Positions 23,539-32,640 are shown, numbered from the stretch's first letter. The stretch: DNA of 40,286 nucleotides from Alistipes sp. (GCA_022511295.1 JAFLRT010000009.1:1-40286); one strand, 5' to 3'. The notes: generated by a model not told the origin, from the letters alone. Made by a program: numbers and translations.

Positions 23539-25548
23539 TCAATGCCGCTCATGCACGATATGCATAAGAAATCCGCCGCCCGGGGCAAGGTCTACCGTTA
23601 CCTTGCCGTCGCTGCCAATCGTACGCTCCTCGCGCACATAATCCGATGCTATGGCAGCGGCATTTGCTCCGTCGTACCACAAAACCACTTTGCAGCCGGA
23701 GCCGGCATCGACTATCGGCGAGAGATTCACCTCTATCGTGCGCGCACTCCACGAGGTCATACCGCCCACATACCAGTCACTCCCCGAGCGGCGTGCCGTA
23801 ACCACATACTCGCCCAGCGAGCCTGAAAGAACAACGGTTTCGTCCCACACCGTCGGCACGGAGGCGATGATATCCAAACACTCCCTCTCCCGCTCATACA
23901 TCGACGGCGAGTCGCACAACATCGAGAGCGGAGCAAAGAACACGGCATAGGCCGCAAGTTGGTGGCAGCGCGTACCCTGACTCATCGGCTCCCCGGACAC
24001 GGGACGGAAGTTATCACGCGAGCCGTTGCGCATAGCCCCAGGTGTATAGTCAGCCGGCCCCGCCACAAGGCGCGCAAAGGGTATGGTAACATCGTACTGC
24101 GGATGGTCTACCTCCACGCCGGCCCACTTCATCTGCTCCAGACCGTAGACACCCTCGAAGTTGAGTACATTGGGGTAGGTGCGGTTAAGACCCGTAGGCT
24201 TGTAGGTGCCGTGAAAGTCGAGAACAAGGCGATGGAGTGCGGCAGCGGCGGCGGCACGGTAATGGAACTGAACCATCTGAGCGTCATCGCGGTCGCAGAA
24301 ATCTATCTTGAAGCCTTTGATGCCCATATCTGAATAGTATTCGCACACACCCTCCACATCGCGGTTGAAGGCGTTATAGCCCGCCCACAGGATAAGTCCC
24401 ACGCCGCGCTCGTCGGCATAGCGCACCAAGGCGGGCAAATCTATCTCGGGTACCACCTGCATAAGGTCGTTGGCAAATCTTACCGACCACCCCTCGTCGA
24501 GGATGACATACTCTATGCCGTTTGCGGCCGCAAAGTCGATATATGCCTTGTAGGTGGGCATATTGACACCGGTAACGAAGTCCACGCCGCGCAGAGCGCA
24601 GTTGTTCCACCACTCCCACGCCACTTTGCCCGGACGTATCCACGACGTGTCGTCCACGCGCGAGGGCGAGGCCAATCTCCATACAATATCCGATTCTGCT
24701 ATACGACTCTCCTCGTCGGCGATAACCATTATACGCCAGGGGAAAGAGCGTGCGCCGCTGCATCGGGCGATATACTCCTCTCTCTCCCGAACAATACCCT
24801 GCAACATATTGTAACCGCCCGTCTCGACCAGTCGGGGCAGAGGTGCGAAGTCGGCCTGAAGACAGTCGCCCGCCTCGGGTTTGAAGAGGAACATACCCGC
24901 ATAGTTCTCTACATCGGACTCGGCAAAACATATTTTCACACCGCGACTCTCGACCGTCAGCGGCGTAAAGGCAAGGCGTCCGCACTCGGCATCGGCGAGC
25001 GTTGTAACAGTATACGTGTTCTCAAATGATGTGAAATAGGGGTCGTTATGCTCGCCCGTAAGGTTGTTGTAGGCTATCCACAACTTCGATTCAGGGTCAA
25101 GACCGAAACGCGCCGTCTCCAAAGCAACCTCATACTCGCCGCCGCGATGCGACGAAAAACGGTATGCCACGCCGTCATCATAGGCGCGAAACTCCACAGA
25201 GAACCCCTCCCTAAACTCGAGCAAAAGCGTATTGCAGCGGTCCACGACACTGTCGCGCATATATAATGGCGAGGCGACACGCTCATCGACCTTGCCGCGA
25301 CGCGTACGCAGCAGACGACTGCCGACACCCCACGCACTTCCGTCCGTAAGGTGCATCGCCGCCTCGGAGGGTCCGACCGCCTGCCGGCCGTCGTATGACA
25401 CCGTATACGATATCCTGTCTGCGACGCTTATCTCAACAGCAATGCGTCCGTCGGGCGAGGAGAGTGCGAAACGCGAACCCTTGCCCTCTGCCGCAGAGGC
25501 GATGCATACGACTGCCGCGAGCATGATGAAAACCCTAATCTTTCTCAT
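23539..25548 (-). CDS. Glycoside hydrolase family 97 (alpha-glycosidase, retaining-type residues)
   Basis: Secreted enzyme of 669 residues with signal peptide VFIMLAAVVCIASAAEG. The N-terminal beta-sandwich (about 25-270) has the GH97 opening LSSPDGRIAVEI. The catalytic barrel includes WEWWNNCALRGVDF, IEYVILDEGWSV, GVGLILWAGYN and GIKGFKIDFCDRDDAQ. The Asp in KIDF matches the nucleophile position of retaining GH97 alpha-galactosidases rather than inverting SusB-type glucosidases; this is from memory and not aligned. The C-terminal beta domain closes the protein. It should act on alpha-linked sugars in the periplasm. Its start overlaps the DAHP synthase/chorismate mutase stop by 4 bases, an odd pairing for a glycosidase with no SusCD genes nearby. 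Confidence 0.92.
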   Translation of the reverse strand: MRKIRVFIMLAAVVCIASAAEGKGSRFALSSPDGRIAVEISVADRISYTVSYDGRQAVGPSEAAMHLTDGSAWGVGSRLLRTRRGKVDERVASPLYMRDSVVDRCNTLLLEFREGFSVEFRAYDDGVAYRFSSHRGGEYEVALETARFGLDPESKLWIAYNNLTGEHNDPYFTSFENTYTVTTLADAECGRLAFTPLTVESRGVKICFAESDVENYAGMFLFKPEAGDCLQADFAPLPRLVETGGYNMLQGIVREREEYIARCSGARSFPWRIMVIADEESRIAESDIVWRLASPSRVDDTSWIRPGKVAWEWWNNCALRGVDFVTGVNMPTYKAYIDFAAANGIEYVILDEGWSVRFANDLMQVVPEIDLPALVRYADERGVGLILWAGYNAFNRDVEGVCEYYSDMGIKGFKIDFCDRDDAQMVQFHYRAAAAAALHRLVLDFHGTYKPTGLNRTYPNVLNFEGVYGLEQMKWAGVEVDHPQYDVTIPFARLVAGPADYTPGAMRNGSRDNFRPVSGEPMSQGTRCHQLAAYAVFFAPLSMLCDSPSMYERERECLDIIASVPTVWDETVVLSGSLGEYVVTARRSGSDWYVGGMTSWSARTIEVNLSPIVDAGSGCKVVLWYDGANAAAIASDYVREERTIGSDGKVTVDLAPGGGFLMHIVHERH

Positions 25549-26609
25549 AGTTCACCGATTGTCATCTGTATCTGCACCGACTGCTCGTGGATGATGCGCA
25601 GTATATTTTTCACGAACTCTGCATCGAGACCCATCTGCTCCGACTGCAACTCGCGGCGGCGCAGCATATCGTCGTAGCGCTGCGCCTGCAACACCGACAA
25701 GGCGTGTTCGCGTTTGTAGTGTCCTATATCACGCGCCACCGCCATACGACGCGCAAGCAACGCAAGCAACTCATCATCAAGAGCATCTATCTCGCCGCGC
25801 ATACCCTCAAGTCCCGCCTCCGCAGCGACCGTGCCATCCGTGTCGCGTATCACCAACGAACCCATAATATCCGACAACACCTCGGGCGTTATCTGCTGAC
25901 GGCTGTCGCTCAAGGCATCGTCGGGCGAGCAGTGCGCCTCGACAAACAACCCGTCAAACCCCAAATCCATCGCCTGCTGCGACAGCGAAGATACAAACTC
26001 CCGCCTGCCGCCCAGATGACTCGGGTCGCAGAACAACGGCAACTGCGGCAGACGCCTGTGCAACTCTATCGGTATGCCCCACAACGGCGTGTTGCGGTAT
26101 TGCGTGCGCCGGTACTCGCTGAACCCCCTATGCACGGCACCTATACGTCTTATACCGGCATTGTAAAGGCGTTGCAGAGCGCCTATCCACAACTCGAGGT
26201 CGGGATTCACGGGGTTTTTGACCAGCACGGTGATATCTTCTCCGCGCAGCGCATCGGCTATCTCCTGCACGGCAAAGGGGTCGGCGGAGGTGCGCGCACC
26301 TATCCATAATATATCCATACCTGCGCGCAGTGCCGCCACAACGTGTCGCGGCGTTGCCACCTCGACAGCCGTATACATACCTGTCTCACGTCTCACGCGC
26401 GCGAGCCACTCAAGGCATATATCGCCACGCCCCTCGAAGCCGCCGGGCTTTGTACGGGGCTTCCAGACACCCGCACGAAAGACCTTTACACCCGCAGCAC
26501 AGAGGCGGCGGGCGGTCTCCATAACCTGCTCTTCGCTCTCGGCACCGCACGGACCGGCGATAACCGTCGGACGGTGTGCGCACTCAAATATCAAAGGCAA
26601 CAACTCCAT
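25545..26609 (-). CDS. Bifunctional DAHP synthase / chorismate mutase
   Basis: Fusion of 354 residues joining the first step of the shikimate pathway with the chorismate branch to phenylalanine and tyrosine. The N-terminal class I-beta DAHP synthase (about 1-255) has VIAGPCGAESEEQVM, GVWKPRTKPGGFEG, and ILWIGARTSADPFAVQEIA, with CDPSHLGG later. The C-terminal AroQ chorismate mutase (about 265-354) starts at RGEIDALDDELLALLARRM and has the helix pattern of type II mutases. The fusion is normal in Bacteroidota. I chose the ATG at 26609; starts at 26621 and further up are possible but the furthest lie in the promoter (TATATTTG, 26643-26650). It overlaps the GH97 gene by 4 bases. Confidence 0.94.
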   Translation of the reverse strand: MELLPLIFECAHRPTVIAGPCGAESEEQVMETARRLCAAGVKVFRAGVWKPRTKPGGFEGRGDICLEWLARVRRETGMYTAVEVATPRHVVAALRAGMDILWIGARTSADPFAVQEIADALRGEDITVLVKNPVNPDLELWIGALQRLYNAGIRRIGAVHRGFSEYRRTQYRNTPLWGIPIELHRRLPQLPLFCDPSHLGGRREFVSSLSQQAMDLGFDGLFVEAHCSPDDALSDSRQQITPEVLSDIMGSLVIRDTDGTVAAEAGLEGMRGEIDALDDELLALLARRMAVARDIGHYKREHALSVLQAQRYDDMLRRRELQSEQMGLDAEFVKNILRIIHEQSVQIQMTIGEL

Positions 26610-26642
26610 ATCACTTCGCATAGACGTAACGTACATATGGTG

Positions 26643-26650
26643 CAAATATA
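26643..26650 (-). promoter_or_regulatory. -7 box of the DAHP synthase/chorismate mutase gene
   Basis: The minus strand reads TATATTTG, an exact TAnnTTTG match 33 bases before the chosen ATG. It excludes the in-frame start at 26645. Confidence 0.55.
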
Positions 26651-26791
26651 CGTATTTTTACAAAAAAGGAGCGCATATAATATAAATCGGCGTCATGGTT
26701 GTCGTTGCGCCCGGATTTTGCATAACAACAGCCACAGATAACAACAAAAGAGCGAATACTCCCGTCGCAACGGCAGTTTGTCGACGGTTTT

Positions 26792-26822
26792 TTTGCACCG
26801 TTAAAATAATTTTATTATATTG
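26792..26822 (+). promoter_or_regulatory. Possible promoter of the first DUF4988 lipoprotein gene
   Basis: TTTG (26792-26795), a 20-base gap and TATATTG (26816-26822), one T short of consensus. The leader would be about 60 bases. The rest of 26651-26889 holds a repeated GCGACCG motif (26822-26828, 26851-26857) and no gene I trust. Confidence 0.4.
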
Positions 26823-26889
26823 CGACCGATTGTATGTGCGCGATGCCATGCGACCGTAAAAATAAAACTAACTTGTAATATTTATTGAT

Positions 26890-28779
26890 ATGAAAAAAAT
26901 CTTCTTTGCTATTGCAGCCTTGTGCCTTGTTGGTACTTGGTCGTGTAGTTTCGACGATTCGGACATAAACGACCGTCTCGGCGACCTCGAGGACCGCGTA
27001 ACCGCAATAGAATCGCAACTCGAGCAGATTAATTCGGATTTGCAGACGCTCGACAGAATAACCGACCTGCTCAATAAGAACGGTGTCGTATCGAGTGTAG
27101 AACCCAACGCAACCGGTACGGGCTATATCGTTACCGTAACCTATTTCGATGCCGAGACTCCCGCAAAGACCTTCGAGATTGTAAACGGCAAGGACGGCAG
27201 CAAGGGCGAGGACGGCACAGGTTCCGTTGTCGGCGTGAAACTCGACAATGCGACCAACCGCTGGTACTGGACCGTCGACGGCCAGCCTCTCTACGGCAAC
27301 GACGGAGAATATCTCTGGACCTCGGGCAAAGATGGACAGGATTCAGATTTCAACATAGACGGCACCGGCACAGGCAATGTCAAGTTGGCGTATATGGATA
27401 AAACCACCAACGGTCCTGCGGATACCAAGGATAATGCCGTTGATGAAACGCTCTATCTGTGGGTATACAACAGCGCACTTAACAAGTATGTGAATCGCGG
27501 AACCGTTCCCTCGAGCACCAAGACGCTTGTATCGGCAAAGTTCGAGAATGGCGTGCTGACAATCTATCAGGACGGCGAAGAGGTCTTCTCGAGCGAGATT
27601 CAGGCTAACGGCTTGGCTGTTACCCTTGTCGCAGACGACAAGACGGTTGCAGAACACTCAACCGTAAAACTTACGGCAAATGAAGATACCGTATTTACTG
27701 TCAATGTTTCCGGTGCAAGCACGAACTATGCACTCAAGGCTTCGATGCAGAACGGCGACGGTTATACCGTCAAGGTTAAGGACAGCAATGTTACCGTTAA
27801 GGCCGAGGAAGATGCAACTGATGACAAACTCTTTATCGAGGTTTTGGACGGCAACAAGTGCTACCACACCTGGGTGCTTCTCACGCTTAACGGCAATGTA
27901 GACCCCGAACCCGGACCGGGTGAGGCAGATTATCATGCTACCTTATCGCTCCCGCAGACCAATGATGATGATTATCTGCCGGTAGCATTTGGCGACAAAT
28001 CTACAGGAATGCCCGAGACGGTTTCGACAACGCTTGTCGTAACTCTTGACAAGCCAGCAACAGAGACTTTGACCTTAACTCTCGACAAAGTTCCTTTCTA
28101 TGATGACCCTGACGACACGTCAAGTTGGGCGCCAGATGAAGTTGGCGGATTGACCTTCGAGAAAACTATAACATTCGCGGTAGGCGAGCAGACTAAAACC
28201 GTAACTGTTACCTTTAACCGTTCCGGTCTTGAGAATGACAATGGTGCTGCCTTTGCTGTTACGTCTTCAAATGTAACATACGACCGCGCAGGCTTTTATA
28301 TAGCGAACAACTTCACTGTACCTTACACACTTACCGCAGATATGTTCGATACAACATACACTACCGATATTGAGAAAATGTTCGACGGCAATTCGGAAAC
28401 GTATATGAAATTCAATGTAACGAACGCCAATATGGATTACAAGAATATTTACACTTTCGGTTATTGGTTCGATATGACGCTTCCTGAAAATGTATATGTC
28501 GGAGGAGTGCGTTATCAGAATGCTGACGGAGGTTATCCTGGAGAGGTCGGATACGCAGTATCGACTGACGGAACTACATTTTTAGGTCCTTATTCAAAGA
28601 TTTCCGGTAACCTAACTGCCAACAATTGGTTTACAATTACCACAAGCAATTTGGCTGGTGCTAAAGCACTTCGTTTCTGCGTTACAAAGATTTATACCTC
28701 AGGAACATATGCCGGTATGGCAACGCAGCCTAATTACGACTGCCGCGTGGCAGAGTTTGAATTGCTGGTAATGTACTAA
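26890..28779 (+). CDS. Surface lipoprotein with DUF4988-like N-terminus (paralog 1)
   Basis: Lipoprotein of 629 residues. The signal ends in GTWSC (C19). The following SFDDSD is acidic, as in Bacteroidota surface-export signals. Residues about 25-63 form a coiled coil of the DUF4988 type (RLGDLEDRVTAIESQLEQIN). Collagen-like GKDGSKGEDGTG (100-111) and another G-x-y patch (146-163) follow. Residues 165-335 hold beta-rich domains including LYLWVYNSALNKYV. Residues about 345-475 resemble a Calx-beta/DUF1735 sandwich (FAVGEQTKTVTVTFNRSGL). Residues 478-629 look like an F5/8-type-C carbohydrate-binding fold ending in VAEFELLVMY. It probably sits on the cell surface and binds glycan or protein. The 3' half is visibly more AT-rich than the 5' half. 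Its paralog follows 123 bases downstream. Confidence 0.8.
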   Translation: MKKIFFAIAALCLVGTWSCSFDDSDINDRLGDLEDRVTAIESQLEQINSDLQTLDRITDLLNKNGVVSSVEPNATGTGYIVTVTYFDAETPAKTFEIVNGKDGSKGEDGTGSVVGVKLDNATNRWYWTVDGQPLYGNDGEYLWTSGKDGQDSDFNIDGTGTGNVKLAYMDKTTNGPADTKDNAVDETLYLWVYNSALNKYVNRGTVPSSTKTLVSAKFENGVLTIYQDGEEVFSSEIQANGLAVTLVADDKTVAEHSTVKLTANEDTVFTVNVSGASTNYALKASMQNGDGYTVKVKDSNVTVKAEEDATDDKLFIEVLDGNKCYHTWVLLTLNGNVDPEPGPGEADYHATLSLPQTNDDDYLPVAFGDKSTGMPETVSTTLVVTLDKPATETLTLTLDKVPFYDDPDDTSSWAPDEVGGLTFEKTITFAVGEQTKTVTVTFNRSGLENDNGAAFAVTSSNVTYDRAGFYIANNFTVPYTLTADMFDTTYTTDIEKMFDGNSETYMKFNVTNANMDYKNIYTFGYWFDMTLPENVYVGGVRYQNADGGYPGEVGYAVSTDGTTFLGPYSKISGNLTANNWFTITTSNLAGAKALRFCVTKIYTSGTYAGMATQPNYDCRVAEFELLVMY

Positions 28780-28795
28780 AAATTTGCAAAGAGAC

Positions 28796-28823
28796 GAGAG
28801 AGGATTTGCGTCCTCTCTCTTTC
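28796..28823 (+). terminator. Terminator after DUF4988 paralog 1
   Basis: GAGAGAGGA (28796-28804), loop tttgcg, TCCTCTCTC (28811-28819) followed by TTTC. The stem core AGAGAGGA/TCCTCTCT is shared with the terminator of paralog 2 at 31161-31190. Confidence 0.65.
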
Positions 28824-28902
28824 TCCGTTTCAGACCTATTTTCTGTCTCACAACGAAATATGGTCAAAAATACAGACCGAATTATACTTAAATAAATCAT
28901 AT

Positions 28903-31134
28903 ATGAGAAAAATTTTGACAGCAGTGGCTGTATTGTGTCTTGCAGGAGGTGCGTGGTCTTGCTCCACCAACAAAGGCATCGACGGCGACGGCGATAACAA
29001 ACAGCCCGACGACATAATACCCGAAACACCCGACGACAGCGAGTGGCGCGACGACGTGGATAACCACAAATCTCTTATCGAGAGCGACCTCGATAAACTC
29101 GCAACACTGTCCGACCTTATCGAGGAGACAGGATATGTATCTGCCGTGAAATCTTCGGGCAACGGATATACCGTTACCGTATCATACTTCGACGGCAGCG
29201 ACGATGCAACGCTCAAACTCGCAGCATACGTCAATACAACCGACGACGACGAGGAGAACGGCTCCAACATCGGTGTGGCATACGACACCAACACCACACG
29301 TTGGAACTGGACATCCGCCGGTAAAACAATCACCACATCGCAAAAAGTCCTCTACACATCGGAGCAGGGCGACGTCGAGGTACGCCTGGCAGCCGCAGCA
29401 GCCGACAGCGACCCATGGCGGCCCGCCGGCAAGGATGATGTTTACGAGGATGCAACGCTTTGGTTGTGGTCGAAGGTCGCAGGTGCAGACAACTGGAACA
29501 ATCACGGTGCAATGCCGCAGGAGTTGTTGAGTGCCGCATACAGCGGCAGCACACTCACCGTATATCAGAACGGTGCAGAGTTGCTGAAACTTACTACGGG
29601 CAAGCCGGCTGACGGTGATGATATAATCTTCAGAAGGCACAAAACCCTCAAGACAGACAAATACTATATCATCACGGCGGTATACAACGGCAAGACATAT
29701 CTGCTTCAGCCCGTTGCCGTTACGGACAACACCAAGCCTGCAAGCGGACCGTTTGCCAAGGTTGTGCTGTTGTCGAACTCGGGTCTGACGCACAATGGCG
29801 GCACCCTCAAGGGCGAGAAAGTCGCTGACTATGCCGTAAAGATGCTTGACGGCAATCTGTTCGAGATGGCCAAGAAGCCCGGGTATATTATGCATTGCGA
29901 CACGAAGGTTCTCTTCTGGCAGGGTATCGGTGAGGCGTACAAACTCGAGGGCAGCAAACTTATCGGCACGAGCGGCAGCGCTACGGTCGATGTACGCTGC
30001 GACGGCAAGCAGTGGTCGTCTGACATCACGTCAGACTGCATAATAAAGATTTACGGCAGCGACACCATCGGCGATGATGGCAACATCGACCCGGACCCGG
30101 GAACAGACCCCGACCCGGGTACTGACCCCGACCCCGACCCCGACCCTGACCCGGACCCCGACCCGGGAACCGACCCTGACCCCGATAAGCCGGTAGACCC
30201 GCAGCCGCCGACGCCGGCCGACAAGGTGAGAATCGAAATACTGGCAACGGATGACAATGGTTATCTGCCGGTAGCATGCGACGGAGTATCTTATTCGTGG
30301 TTGCCGGAGACGATTACGATAGGTGTTACGTTATCACTCAACGGTTCTGCGACTGACAACCTTACGTTCTATCTCTCGTGTCAAGGCTATCAGGTAAACA
30401 ATCTATACTTGAGCAGCAGCACGCTGACGATAGGCAAGGGGCAGACATCGGGTTCGGTTAATATATCATTCTCTCGCAGCGGTCTTAAAAGCGACAGCAG
30501 TTACTTCACCGTAACCGTAGACCAGAGCAGGCTGCCGCAGGGCATTGGTTTGTCAAGCAGCAATTCGGTATCTGCGCGCATTGCCAACAACTTCCAGGCG
30601 AAGTACCCTCTCACGGCAAATATGATTAGCGGCAACTACTTCGACTCCGCAAACGGCCCCGGGAACATGACTGACCGCAATGCCGCCACCTACACCACAT
30701 TCTCGCACAACGCCAATGACTACAAAGACAGTTGGGGCGGAGACTGGTACACCAACGGTTATACATACGGTTACTACTTCTATGTGAACGGTTTGGACAG
30801 GCTCGTCATAAAGCATATCCGTTTCAAGAACTTTATGGAGGGCAGGTTTGCGACCGGTTATCCTACGGCGGTAACAGTTGCCACGAAGGTACCCAACTCG
30901 ACGATGTACCAGAACAACGTAACGACCAAAAACATATCGTCGAGCGTGAGTGAGTATTCTAATAACTTCTACTACTACCGCACCGACGGTCAGGGTTACT
31001 GGACGCAGGTTGCGCAGGTATCGTCCATGCTCATCGGCATCCCGGGCTACAACGGCAGCCTCAGCAACTCTTACGGTGCAAAGAGCGGTGGCGACTGCCG
31101 CATAGACGAGTTGGAGATATTCGTTATGTATTAA
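28903..31134 (+). CDS. Surface lipoprotein, DUF4988-like (paralog 2, with extra domain and Asp-Pro linker)
   Basis: Lipoprotein of 743 residues, paralogous to the gene before it. The signal ends in GAWSC (C20), with a very acidic segment after it. Shared blocks include GYVSAVKSSGNGYTVTVSYFD, RWNWT, ATLWLWSKVAGADNW, STLTVYQNGAE, a Calx-beta/DUF1735-like sandwich and a C-terminal F5/8-like fold ending in IDELEIFVMY. Two parts are absent from paralog 1: residues about 240-385 (YYIITAVYNGKTYLL onward, a beta-rich domain I do not recognise) and a 35-residue Asp-Pro linker (about 395-432) made of DPDPGT and DP repeats. It is probably surface-exposed and ligand-binding. No clear promoter is seen in the 123-base gap. 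Confidence 0.8.
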   Translation: MRKILTAVAVLCLAGGAWSCSTNKGIDGDGDNKQPDDIIPETPDDSEWRDDVDNHKSLIESDLDKLATLSDLIEETGYVSAVKSSGNGYTVTVSYFDGSDDATLKLAAYVNTTDDDEENGSNIGVAYDTNTTRWNWTSAGKTITTSQKVLYTSEQGDVEVRLAAAAADSDPWRPAGKDDVYEDATLWLWSKVAGADNWNNHGAMPQELLSAAYSGSTLTVYQNGAELLKLTTGKPADGDDIIFRRHKTLKTDKYYIITAVYNGKTYLLQPVAVTDNTKPASGPFAKVVLLSNSGLTHNGGTLKGEKVADYAVKMLDGNLFEMAKKPGYIMHCDTKVLFWQGIGEAYKLEGSKLIGTSGSATVDVRCDGKQWSSDITSDCIIKIYGSDTIGDDGNIDPDPGTDPDPGTDPDPDPDPDPDPDPGTDPDPDKPVDPQPPTPADKVRIEILATDDNGYLPVACDGVSYSWLPETITIGVTLSLNGSATDNLTFYLSCQGYQVNNLYLSSSTLTIGKGQTSGSVNISFSRSGLKSDSSYFTVTVDQSRLPQGIGLSSSNSVSARIANNFQAKYPLTANMISGNYFDSANGPGNMTDRNAATYTTFSHNANDYKDSWGGDWYTNGYTYGYYFYVNGLDRLVIKHIRFKNFMEGRFATGYPTAVTVATKVPNSTMYQNNVTTKNISSSVSEYSNNFYYYRTDGQGYWTQVAQVSSMLIGIPGYNGSLSNSYGAKSGGDCRIDELEIFVMY
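30089..30192 (+). repeat. Tandem repeat coding for the Asp-Pro linker
   Basis: Repeats of GACCCCGACCCGGG-like units and of GACCCC encode (DP)n and DPDPGT. Exact repetition makes the tract prone to length change by slippage, in 6-base steps that keep the frame. Confidence 0.8.
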
Positions 31135-31160
31135 TACGCTCGCGCAAGCGCCACAAACAA

Positions 31161-31190
31161 AAAGAGAGGATTCGAATCCTCTCTTTTTTT
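31161..31190 (+). terminator. Terminator after DUF4988 paralog 2
   Basis: AAAGAGAGGATTC and GAATCCTCTCTTT (31161-31186) form a perfect palindrome, followed by further T to 31190. Confidence 0.9.
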
Positions 31191-31199
31191 GTAGACTAA

Positions 31200-31230
31200 T
31201 TTGCGGTAAGAGCAAAAATTATTACTTTTG
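31200..31230 (+). promoter_or_regulatory. Promoter of pgk
   Basis: TTTG (31200-31203), a 19-base gap and TACTTTTG (31223-31230) match the consensus fully. The predicted leader is about 65 bases. Confidence 0.8.
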
Positions 31231-31300
31231 CATTTGATGCACATATTTTGCGTCAAAAGAGACAAACAGAGTAATGTACAACTAAAAAATAACAGAAAAA

Positions 31301-32563
31301 ATGGTTACTATCGACACTTATGATTTCGCAGGCAAGCGCGCCATAATCCGTGTGGATTTCAACGTACCCCTTGACAGCGAAGGCAATGTTACGGACGACA
31401 CCCGCATTCGTGCGGCAATGCCCACAATCAAAAAGGTACTTGAGAAGGGCGGCGCGGCTATCCTTATGTCGCACCTCGGACGTCCCAAAAAGAACAACGA
31501 TATGAAATACTCGCTCGGACAGATTGTGCCGGCAGTGGAGAAGCGCCTGGGTCAGACCGTACTCTTTGCAGGCGACTGCATGGGCGACAAGGCGGCCGAG
31601 ATGGCGGCTGCACTCAAGCCCGGCGAGGTGATGATGCTCGAGAACCTGCGTTTCTACGCCGAGGAGGAGGGCAAACCTCGCGGTCTGGCGGAGGATGCGT
31701 CCGAGGAGGAGAAAAAGGCTGCAAAAAAGGCACTCAAAGAGGGTCCGCAGAAAGAGTTCGTAAAGAGACTCGCGTCGTATGCAGACTGCTATATCAACGA
31801 TGCCTTCGGAACTGCTCACCGCTCACACGCCTCGACGGCTCTCATAGCCAAATACTTCCCCAATGACAAGATGTTCGGCTATCTTATGCAGAACGAACTC
31901 AAGGCTATCGACAATGTGCTTCAGAATCCACAGCGTCCCTTCTGCGCCATCGTCGGCGGCTCGAAGGTGTCGAGCAAAATCACCGTCATCAAGTCGCTTA
32001 TGGAGAGAGTCGATTCGATTATCCTCGGCGGCGGCATGACTTACACCTTCTCGGCTGCACAGGGAGGTCATGTAGGCAAGTCGATATGCGAACCCGATAT
32101 GTTCCCCGTAGCCCTCGAGGTACTTAAGACGGCGCAGGAGAAGGGTGTCAAACTCGTATTCTCACCCGACGCTCTCGTGGCTGACGACTTCTCGCAGGAG
32201 GCCAACACCCAGTATGCATCGGTACGCGCTATTCCCGAAGGCTGGGAAGGCGTAGATATCGGTCCCGAAGGCAAGAAGGCTTTCCGCGAGCATATCCTCG
32301 GCTGCAAAACTATCCTCTGGAACGGTCCTGTCGGCGTATTCGAGATTGACAAGTTCGCAACAGGCTCACAGTCCGTTGCCGAGGCTATCGCCGAGGCCAC
32401 GCAGAACGGAGCCTACTCGCTTATCGGCGGCGGCGACTCCGTTGCCTGCGTAAACAAACTCGGTCTTGCGGACAAAGTATCGTATATATCGACCGGCGGC
32501 GGCGCTCTGCTCGAATACATCGAGAACGGAGACCTCCCGGGCGTAGCGGCTATACGCGAATAA
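31301..32563 (+). CDS. pgk: Phosphoglycerate kinase
   Basis: Glycolytic kinase of 420 residues that makes ATP from 1,3-bisphosphoglycerate. Conserved segments include RVDFNVPLD near the start, [32 protein letters not shown], the nucleotide-binding [12 protein letters not shown], and [13 protein letters not shown] near the end. A lysine-rich insert ([18 protein letters not shown], about 128-146) is usual in Bacteroidota. It has its own strong promoter and terminator and forms a single-gene unit. tpiA, the other glycolytic gene here, is 10 kb away and separate. Confidence 0.98.
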   Translation: MVTIDTYDFAGKRAIIRVDFNVPLDSEGNVTDDTRIRAAMPTIKKVLEKGGAAILMSHLGRPKKNNDMKYSLGQIVPAVEKRLGQTVLFAGDCMGDKAAEMAAALKPGEVMMLENLRFYAEEEGKPRGLAEDASEEEKKAAKKALKEGPQKEFVKRLASYADCYINDAFGTAHRSHASTALIAKYFPNDKMFGYLMQNELKAIDNVLQNPQRPFCAIVGGSKVSSKITVIKSLMERVDSIILGGGMTYTFSAAQGGHVGKSICEPDMFPVALEVLKTAQEKGVKLVFSPDALVADDFSQEANTQYASVRAIPEGWEGVDIGPEGKKAFREHILGCKTILWNGPVGVFEIDKFATGSQSVAEAIAEATQNGAYSLIGGGDSVACVNKLGLADKVSYISTGGGALLEYIENGDLPGVAAIRE

Positions 32564-32576
32564 CAGACAGCCACCT

Positions 32577-32605
32577 GCGCCCCGCAAATACAGCGGGGCG
32601 CTTTT
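32577..32605 (+). terminator. Terminator of pgk
   Basis: GCGCCCCGC (32577-32585), loop aaataca, GCGGGGCGC (32593-32601), then TTTTC. It starts 14 bases after the stop. Confidence 0.9.
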
Positions 32606-32640
32606 CTTTAACCGGCGGCAACAACAAGAAACGACACACA

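Noticed and set aside
26890..31134. Polysaccharide utilisation locus
   Set aside because: No SusC/SusD pair, regulator or linked hydrolase is present beside the two lipoproteins; the GH97 gene is separate and oppositely oriented.
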